A stretch of 64,000 nucleotides of DNA from Lithospermum erythrorhizon (lineage: Eukaryota > Streptophyta > Magnoliopsida > Boraginales > Boraginaceae): the NCBI GenBank assembly GCA_019722365.1, contig JADFUC010001729.1:152283-216282 (forward strand), written 5' to 3'. The first letter of the stretch is position 1; each line of letters opens with the position of its first letter. A program made the translations under genes and the position numbers. Under the pieces are notes generated by a model. It ran no database searches, was not told the origin of the DNA, and was given only the letters and a program-made list of their open reading frames with translations. Below, one piece after another: positions 57,113-64,000 of the stretch.

Positions 57113-59962
57113 TGGCACGTGGTGGCGATAATAGGAAGGGAAGGAGAGATGGTAGAGAGCGATGGGCGGGCAGGCACTCAGGCGAGGACTTGAGCCATTA
57201 GTATGGCGGGCCGGATGAGCCCAAAATCCCTCACATAAGCTGACATTCCCAGAGTACGACATCGGTTTGAGGCGGTGGGCTGCTGTGTCCAGAACCCAGC
57301 AGTAAGTTCAGCCTACGGGTGCTGTTTCGGGGACTCACGGGGGCCGGCGCGAGCTCTGCCGTATCTCGGGAGGCGTTGATGGGGATGGCTTGATGAGGAT
57401 CGGGCCCAGGGCGACACCCATTGAGAAGGCATGAGCATATATTAGTCCGCTCGAGATGGTCCCCCGTATAGGCGAGAAGTTGGAATTAGAGATCATTCTG
57501 ATTAAATAGAATCACTTAATATTGTCTAAATTAATTGAAATACTTATTTTTTTATTTATGTTTTCAGCTTTTCGTTTGGTTTCTACCAAATGCGGTCGAT
57601 TGAAAGTTAGGGGCGACATCGGAGATCGTTCAGTAAGTATTTGAAAAAATAAGAATGTTGTTTAAAATATTTATTTTCATTGAACTATATTCTATTAGAT
57701 TTTGGTTTATTTGTTTTTTCGGAGATATCGTTATTAAAGAATGGGGCGTGGCGAATTTCAACCGATATTCGGCGAGGCTGAGAAGAAACTTTGTGGCACG
57801 TCATGAAGAGAAGACTCTCTCCAGTGGGGTACCGGATGGCGGCCTGGGAGGGCGATTATCACGGCCCGGCCAGAAGCCGTCACAAAGATGTCCGATTGGG
57901 GCGATATCTCCACCATTGGACGTCGGCCGGTTTTATCTCGTCGGATCGCGGGCAAGCGTCGGGGAATCGGCGTAGCTCGGAAATCACAGGTGGCGGATGG
58001 CCGCAGCACGTCCGTTAGGCTGATCGCTTGTCGGCCAGGTTGGTTGAGGTAAGAAATAAATATTTGTTTTAAATTTTGTTACATTTTATTCAAATATTTG
58101 TGTTTAATTCCCAATAATTAGTATTCATATTTATTTGAGAAGAAAGGCTGGGGAAAGAAGGGTTCACATTGGTATCTGATGAAGATGAATAAGAAGAAGG
58201 ATAAGAGGATACCACTAGAGGAGACGGGTGAAGTATATGACTTTGAAGTGAGACGTGGCATTTGTAAAGTACGTTACTTTTTATCTATTATGAATGTGTA
58301 TAGTACTTATAGTTGTTGTGATTGAATAGTTTATAATACTTATAGTTTGTGAATGTAGTTGATTATGAATAGTGGTTGATTATGAATAGTTGTTGTCGAT
58401 ATGAATAGTTGATTATGAATAGTTGTTGTTAAATAGTTGATTATGAATGTAGTCGTGAATGTGTATAGTTTATGAATGTTATAGTTGTTATTTATAGTTG
58501 ATTATAGTTGTTGATTATAGTTGTTGTGTATAGTTGATTATAGTTGATTACGAATGGATTGTTGTGTCGATTACGAATGGATTGTTGATTATAGTTGATT
58601 ATAGTTTATGGATTGTTGATTATTGTTGATTACGAATGTATAGTTTATGGATTGTTGATTATAGTTGATTATAGTTAAATAGTTGATTATAGTTGTTGTG
58701 TCGATTACGAATGGATTGTTGTGTATAGTTGATTATAGTACCTGATTATAGTTGTTGATTATAGTTGTTGTGTGTATAGTTGATTATGATTGATTATAGT
58801 TAATAGGTGTACTTATAGTTGATTATAGTTGTTATTCATTATGAATAGTTGTTAAATAATAGTTTATGAATGGATATTCTACGATTGTTGTTGTGTGGAG
58901 TGCGAATAGTTGATTATAGTTGTTGATTATAGTTGGTATTTGATAATATGGTGTGAATGTGTAGTTGATACTAGTTCGAGATAACTTGTTACATGTGTTC
59001 GATACTAGTTATATAATGAGGTGACATATAGTTTATTAGTTATATAGTGTACTAATAGTTATACACTTGATATAGTACTTATTTATATAGTTATATACTT
59101 GTTATATACGTTATAACAAGTATATAGTTTACTAGTTATATAGTTTACTAGTTATATACTTGTTTGTTATATTGTTAGTTTGTTTGTAATATAGTTTATA
59201 CTTGTTTGATTTGTTTAGGTGGATTATATAGTTAATGCAACATTTTGATTATGCTTGTTTAGTTTGTTATAGTTGGTTTTCTTTTGAATTTTCGTTTCTT
59301 CTTGTAGACCTTATTATCGATGTGTTCGCGTGCAGAGGAGCGGTACAAGAAGAGCAGCTTCACCGAGGATTACGGGAGGACAAAAGATCGTGCGATTTCC
59401 AGTGAAGGACAATGGACCTCGCGGGCCAATCGAGGATTATGGTTAGCCGAAGAAGGAGGTGCTTTCGGTCTTTGGTGAGAGCTTCACGTTGCCTCGAAGT
59501 TTCTTGTGGAGAATGATCGACTTCTGGCGCACTTCCCTGGCACTTGTCGGTGGTGTTGCTTGGGACCGAGGCTCGAGGCAGAGGCGTGCGAGGAGCAAGC
59601 AGAAGAAAGAAAGAGGCGAGGAAGAGGCGAAGTAGAGCCGCACGAGGAGTTGGAAAAATGTGAAGTTGGACAAAGAGGAGGCGAAGGTTGAAAATATTGG
59701 GCTGATTTGGCTAATTTTGTCCTTTGAAAGCTAATGTGACGACCACTTCGATTGACCCGATAAACTGGCCGCCCGTCTGCTTGTGAGTAGCTCGGCAGCT
59801 AGTTGTTGGCCCGTCTGGAGGATCTTGTCCACCTCTGGGTTCACGCCTCGCCAGCATGTGAGCACCGATGCGAGACCCGGACATGCCTGTCGCCCCGATT
59901 TCCCAGCGTACTGGCGCTTACAGGATAGGCCGCCCAGAGATGATATGGGTGGGTTAGATTGA
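57113..59962 (+). pseudogene. CACTA-3 ORF1, TNP1-like (Ptta/En-Spm family) remnant
   Basis: ATG at 57,113 directly after the acceptor gives MARGGDNRKGRRDGRERWAG. Frames then break; homology with CACTA-2 identifies GGACTCACGGGG-CGCGAGC (about 57.34 kb), a donor TTCAG|TAAGTATTT region near 57.63 kb, an exon with GRYLHHWTSAGF (57.9 kb), a KKGSHWYLMKMNKKK exon (58.15-58.27 kb), and a last exon with AEERYKKSSFTEDYGRTKD (from 59.33 kb). The terminal codons MGGLD and stop at 59,960-59,962 agree with CACTA-2. The presumed role is helper binding of the element's repeats. Not functional as it stands. Confidence 0.6.
58270..59306 (+). repeat. Low-complexity intron of CACTA-3 ORF1
   Basis: About 1 kb of imperfect GATTATAGTTGATTATAGTTGTTG repeats followed by TATATAGTTTACTAGTTATA repeats, between the penultimate and last ORF1 exons. 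Confidence 0.75.
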
Positions 59963-60199
59963 CCTCGTTAATATCACCCCGTCTTATTGTAAGCATGTAC
60001 TAAATTTTTATTGTGTTAGGTACATTTTGTTATGATTGGATAGTTGTTTCTCGTTTTTATGTTGAATTACTTGTTGTGTTTATAGTTTATTGATTATCTT
60101 TACATGTTACTTATTGATTTACATTGGTTATGTTTATTTTGTTGGTTATGTAGCGAGCTTTTTCCAATACCAATTTGGTTGGAAGTCTTCTCATCTTTG

Positions 60200-61136
60200 T
60201 TAGGCTGCGAGGTTTGTGAATGGAGACGGTATGTCGTCGGTTTGGAAGGCTTGGTCTTTGAATTCAAATTACCGGGCGGAGGCGGGATGGGGAGAGCCGA
60301 GGATGGAGGCGTTATGTTTAAAATTTTTCCGGATGGAGGCGGGGAATGGCGACGGTATGGAGACGGTTCGGTGGCGGGGACTATTAAAGAAAGTGCACTT
60401 TCACGTTCGAATATATTGTAACCCCGTTTACTGCGTTCTTTGTATTTGTTAACAAAAAACATTAATGTATCTGAGAAAGCATATTGTATGTTTTTAGTGA
60501 ATCGTAACTAATAACAAGTTATATGTTGGCATACGTTTAATCTTCAACATTCGTAATCACATATACTATGATTACATTACGTCTGTGAAGTATGATGTGC
60601 GTTATAAGATGGTTTTGAGCTTTAATAATGAGTAATGACCAGCACGTTAATGTTTGATGAGAGTCTGGCTACATGCTACATGTTGATGTCGAAAAAGGTA
60701 ACATATCGCATTGAATGTATACATATCCCTTAATTCGGTATCATTTACAAATATCGTATACTCCCTAATGTTTTATCACATATAAAATGTCAGTAACAAT
60801 CGTGACTCGTAAAAACTATTAAAACATTCTGAAAAAGAGGAGACGGGACCGTCTCAACACAATCTCCAAATTTATCTGTCTCAGATCTCTCGGTATAAAG
60901 GCAGATTGGGAGGCATGAGCCATTATTACCCGTCTCGGTGCCGTCTCATGTCTGAGATGGGTTGGGGATAATTAAAATCTCAAAATCCGTCTCCGTTGTA
61001 TTCTTAAAAAAATAAATTATATTTTCAGTGCAGATCTCATCTGAGTCTCCGTTTGCATATTTTAAATACCGTCTCGTTGTAGTTTTATGTGACCCGTTGA
61101 TCAAATGCCCGTCTCGTCCGTCTCGCTTTTGTAGTG
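60200..61136 (+). repeat. CACTA-3 internal repeat block with TIR-like end
   Basis: G-rich units (GGAGACGGTATG, GGATGGAGGCGGG, GGTATGGAGACGG) at 60.2-60.39 kb are followed, after a spacer, by C-rich units (CCGTCTC, CCCGTCTCG) at 60.84-61.12 kb and then GCTTTTGTAGTG ending at 61,136. The reverse complement CACTACAAAAGCGAGACGGACGA can be aligned, with gaps, to the 5' TIR CACTAC..A..AAGCGG..GGCGGACGA. Confidence 0.7.
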
Positions 61137-61289
61137 TTATATAATGTTTGACAATTATTTAAATACCGATACCAATCCGAGTCTCGTTTTTTTTAGTGTC
61201 TTATTTAAAGTGTATTTAAATAAAGATGCAAAAGTAAAATGCTCCTTGTTTATTAGTTATTTATTTAAAAGTATATTCAAATCCGGAAG

Positions 61290-63640
61290 AATAATGATGT
61301 TTCTTAGACGCGCTTTGATTGATGAGTTGAAGAGTTGTGGAGAAGGCTTGGGTATTGAGGCACTGATACGTTGAGCGAACAAGAAAATTTCAACATGAGG
61401 GTTCTTTGATGTGGGCGATTAGCGATTTTCACTTGCATATGGAATGTTACATACGGTTAGACGCAGCGGGAGGTTATTTTGCCCGTATTGTATGGGAAAT
61501 CTGAGCATTCGGTGAGAGAAGGTCGAAAACATTGTTGGTTCGATTTCCACCGTCCGTTCTTGCCGGTTGGACTCTTTTAGAATGCAAAAAAAATGGGTAT
61601 TTTTGTGAAGGGGCCTTATCCGCACGTGCACGGAAAGGAGCGACTTGATGGAGCTGTATATTTCTGCCGGATGTGTGTGGGTTGGATCTGATGTGTTCGG
61701 TGAAGGTCGATATCCAGGCCATAGATCGCCGAGGGTATAATGTTCATCGTAAGCGTGCAGAAAGAAAAGCTATATTTTGGGGTTGAGGATTTGTGGCCGG
61801 CACAAAAAGCTTCGAACCACCTTGTCGGCTTCGTCTTGCAGGAGAAGAAACGATGGTGGTATTGCATGCGTAATGGATGTTCTAGGAGACAAAAGACGAT
61901 GAGCAGTCGAGGCTTGACATTGAGTTGCATATGCGGAAATACGTGGGAGAAACACAAACAAAAAAAAGCGACTTATACTTTGAACCTGTTTTATGAAAAA
62001 GAATTAGAAATGGTTGTCGTCTTTACAGTGCAGATGGATATGCTTGAGCTTATTGCAAGATATGCAAGAAATGTGAATTTTAGCGGACTAAAAGTCATGA
62101 TGTGCATATTATTCTCAACGGTTATTTCTACATGTATTCAAAATCGTCGCACTTACGATCGATATGGGAAAGCAATCGCAGTGGTGTTATTTGCTATAGG
62201 CAACAACTCTAAATGTGGAGCGTTATTGTATTGTGGAGTGCCTTGAAACTAATATTGTTGAATAATTTGTAAAATGGAAAAGATCTTTCCCGCTTCATTT
62301 TTTGATGTAATGGAACACTACCGATACATTTGCCATGCAGCTTTACATGGAGGTCAGAGTGCGGAGTATAGATGGATGTACCGCTTTCAGTCGTGAGTTT
62401 TTTAACTTTGTGTATTTTAAATTACTATCGTATTACTCATCGGCTAACCTTACAAATGTTTGCGGATATTTAGAGGATTGAAGAAATTGGTAAGCCAGGC
62501 ACGTATTGAAGGGTGATATGCGAGGCATATTTACAGTGAAAAGAGGTTCAACTTTTCTTGTGCCGAGGAAGGGATTGAACCAACTTAAATGTCGATCAAG
62601 GAGCACGATGTACACACGGATGGATGACCCAGCTACGTTTGCACTTTGTTTCGTTACGTTGAGGACGTGGCGCGTTAAATGTAATCACTTACAGAAATGC
62701 GTAGAAACTCTTCGATGAGTGTATACTTATCGTTTCAATTAATAATCAAATCTTGCGTGATACTCTTAGCTTAACTAAGCGTTAAACGCTTTTTGTTTTA
62801 GGACTGTAGATTGGCTTGATGAGTTGAATCCCGATGGGATAGGCGTGTCTGAGAGAGAAATCGCGATATGATATTGATAATTCGCGAATGGTTTCAAAGT
62901 ATGCGGAATAATATGGACACTTGCGGACACACGAGAACTACATCGTTAGGTCTGCACCGAGAGAAATCCATAAGTATAAAAAGAATTACTAGATCACTTG
63001 GTACTATTTTGATATCGAGGCCGAGGCCGTGATGATAATAAAAGCACTTTGATAGCCGGTGTTGTTTGTATTTAGGGGTTCTGCAGATGATGATCGTATT
63101 TGACTATGGTGTCTTAGAGGAAATTTAGAAGGAGTTGTCGTGCACGGCTTGAGTTCACGACAGGTGAATCCTCTTCAAATATTTTTGGTTTGGCCTTGTG
63201 AAGTGGATCTGAAGTGCTGCATCCGAAGAATGGTTTTAATCAAGCACTCAGAGGTTCTAAGGTAGCTTGGTTATCCACGAGCGCAACAGAGTATACTATC
63301 TCACGTTATCCTTATCAGTGGGAGATCATAGACAATGGTGTGTCCTTGATGAAATCGAACTTCAGAAGTCAGTCGATTGGACCTCATATGCAAAATGTAT
63401 GTGTCTCATTTTTGGATGCGAGATATCTTCGAAGAACAACGGCCCTCCTCGCATTCTATTGACTGATCAATGGCGTTGCCGTTGTTGAACCGGTCGTTTT
63501 GTTGTTGTTGAAGATGACAACGATGTGGTATCAGATCATGGAGATGGATTCGGATTACGAGTGGAACTATCGAGCAGCGTTCATGGCGATGTTGAGGAAA
63601 GGCGAAGCTCACACCGGACTGACGATTAGTAGTCAAATAT
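61290..63640 (+). pseudogene. CACTA-3 TNP2 transposase remnant
   Basis: LIDELKSCGEG at 61,317 starts the stretch homologous to LIDELK..G in CACTA-2, followed by FNMRV (61.39 kb), AYGML (61.44 kb), an FCPYCMGNL piece (61.48 kb) and FVKGPYPHVHGKE (61.6 kb). LSGLK-like FSGLKVMMCILF lies near 62.08 kb (family form LKSHDCH). Near 63.27 kb VYYL and SVGDHRQWCVLDE resemble the C-terminal VYYL.D....W.VV region of TNP2 proteins. Each piece is in a different frame and stops are frequent. The nucleotide match to CACTA-2 is strong around the core. Confidence 0.75.
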
Positions 63641-63849
63641 TTTTAAGATTCCTGAAGTTTTTCATATAGTAATTTGCTTAACTTTGTATTAAACGTCATA
63701 TTGAAATGCCTGATAAGGTGTAATGGTGTATTTTTGTATTTAATCTTCTTGGTATTGTGTTCAAGCGCCGATATATGTTATTCTAACCTTGCTGTGTGTT
63801 TATGAAGTTTTGGTTTCGCGTATCTTTTCTGGCAGCTTGACTATAGGAG

Positions 63850-64000
63850 GTTGGGATGAGAGACGAGGATGGAAAGCAGGGAATTGTAATAAATGCACGA
63901 ACACTTTTTCGAATGGAGCGAGGATGGAGGCAATGAGGTTTCAGTTCAGCCTGTAACTTTCAAATGGAGCGGGATGGAGTGAGTTTGAGTCTAGTTTCTA
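63850..64000 (+). repeat. CACTA-3 3' repeat block (cut by window end)
   Basis: Degenerate GAGACGAGGATGGA, AATGGAGCGAGGATGGAGG and AATGGAGCGGGATGGAG units, G-rich strand forward. The terminal TIR would lie beyond base 64,000. Confidence 0.65.

Larger units (their letters stand above)
55267..64000 (+). mobile_element. CACTA DNA transposon, CACTA-3 (continues past the window)
   Basis: It starts CACTACTAGAATAAGCGG at 55,267, the same TIR as CACTA-2. In order it has 5' repeats (to 55.49 kb), a leader exon and low-complexity intron, ORF1 (57.11-59.96 kb), an internal repeat block (60.2-61.14 kb), a TNP2 remnant (61.3-63.6 kb) and a further repeat block from 63.85 kb to the window end. The right terminus lies outside. 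A TIR-like TTTTGTAGTG at 61,127-61,136 inside the element could be an alternative end, making 55,267-61,136 a 5.9-kb unit on its own. Confidence 0.75.

Noticed and set aside
57655..58018. Open frames of 75-106 codons on both strands
   Set aside because: Overlapping frames over one ORF1 exon of CACTA-3; only the phase homologous to CACTA-2 (GRYLHHWTS) is considered real.
1..64000. tRNA, rRNA, snoRNA or CRISPR-like arrays
   Set aside because: None was noticed by eye; CRISPR is not expected in a plant nuclear genome, and small RNA genes would need a covariance-model search to exclude.

Overview
The window is nuclear DNA of a flowering plant, most likely a eudicot. It is AT-rich and gene-poor. 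It carries two intact single-exon plant genes, several broken plant gene fragments, and large DNA transposons and a retrotransposon of plant-specific types (CACTA elements with TNP2, and a SIRE-like Ty1/copia element). The species cannot be named from the sequence. All calls were made by eye, with no database search.

Layout. 0-2 kb: a frameshifted exon resembling the plant odr-4 homologue, then AT-rich DNA. 2.2-3.5 kb: an intact ATL-type RING-H2 ubiquitin ligase gene (+). 3.5-10.2 kb: non-coding DNA with a 76-bp tandem repeat. 10.18-19.25 kb: a degenerate CACTA transposon (CACTA-1, +). 20.2-20.9 kb: a 5'-truncated, frameshifted ANTH-domain clathrin-assembly gene directly after a (TA)n tract. 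21.05-28.76 kb: a second CACTA element (CACTA-2, -). 28.8-42.9 kb: mostly anonymous DNA holding a 0.7-kb long-armed inverted-repeat element, an intact TED7-like proline-rich membrane-protein gene (32.5-33.2 kb), a small poly(A) retroposon with a perfect 16-bp target duplication, and a 1.1-kb tandem array. 42.9-51.8 kb: a full-length but decayed SIRE-type copia element with both LTRs and an env-like third region. 52-54 kb: exon-like remnants of an unidentified gene. 54.6-54.9 kb: a duplicated (TA)n unit. 55.27 kb to the window end: a third CACTA element (CACTA-3, +), homologous to CACTA-2 but inverted relative to it.

Main observation. All three CACTA elements share one architecture: 5' TIR and subterminal repeats, a 5'-UTR intron, ORF1 (a Ptta/En-Spm TNP1-like gene beginning MA..RGG), an internal block of the same repeats, TNP2, then a 3' repeat block. 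CACTA-1 and the CACTA-2/3 pair differ in TIR flank, but their repeat units fit one degenerate consensus, WGWCGGKATGGWGTCGG. In CACTA-3 the internal block ends in a TIR-like TTTTGTAGTG, so ORF1 could lie in a sub-element with its own ends. CACTA-2 and CACTA-3 face each other across about 26.5 kb that includes the intact TED7-like gene.

The two intact genes are unrelated and show no sign of working together. Every transposon gene looks inactive. Single-base indels, several in homopolymers, break most remnants, so decay and assembly error cannot be separated from this sequence alone.
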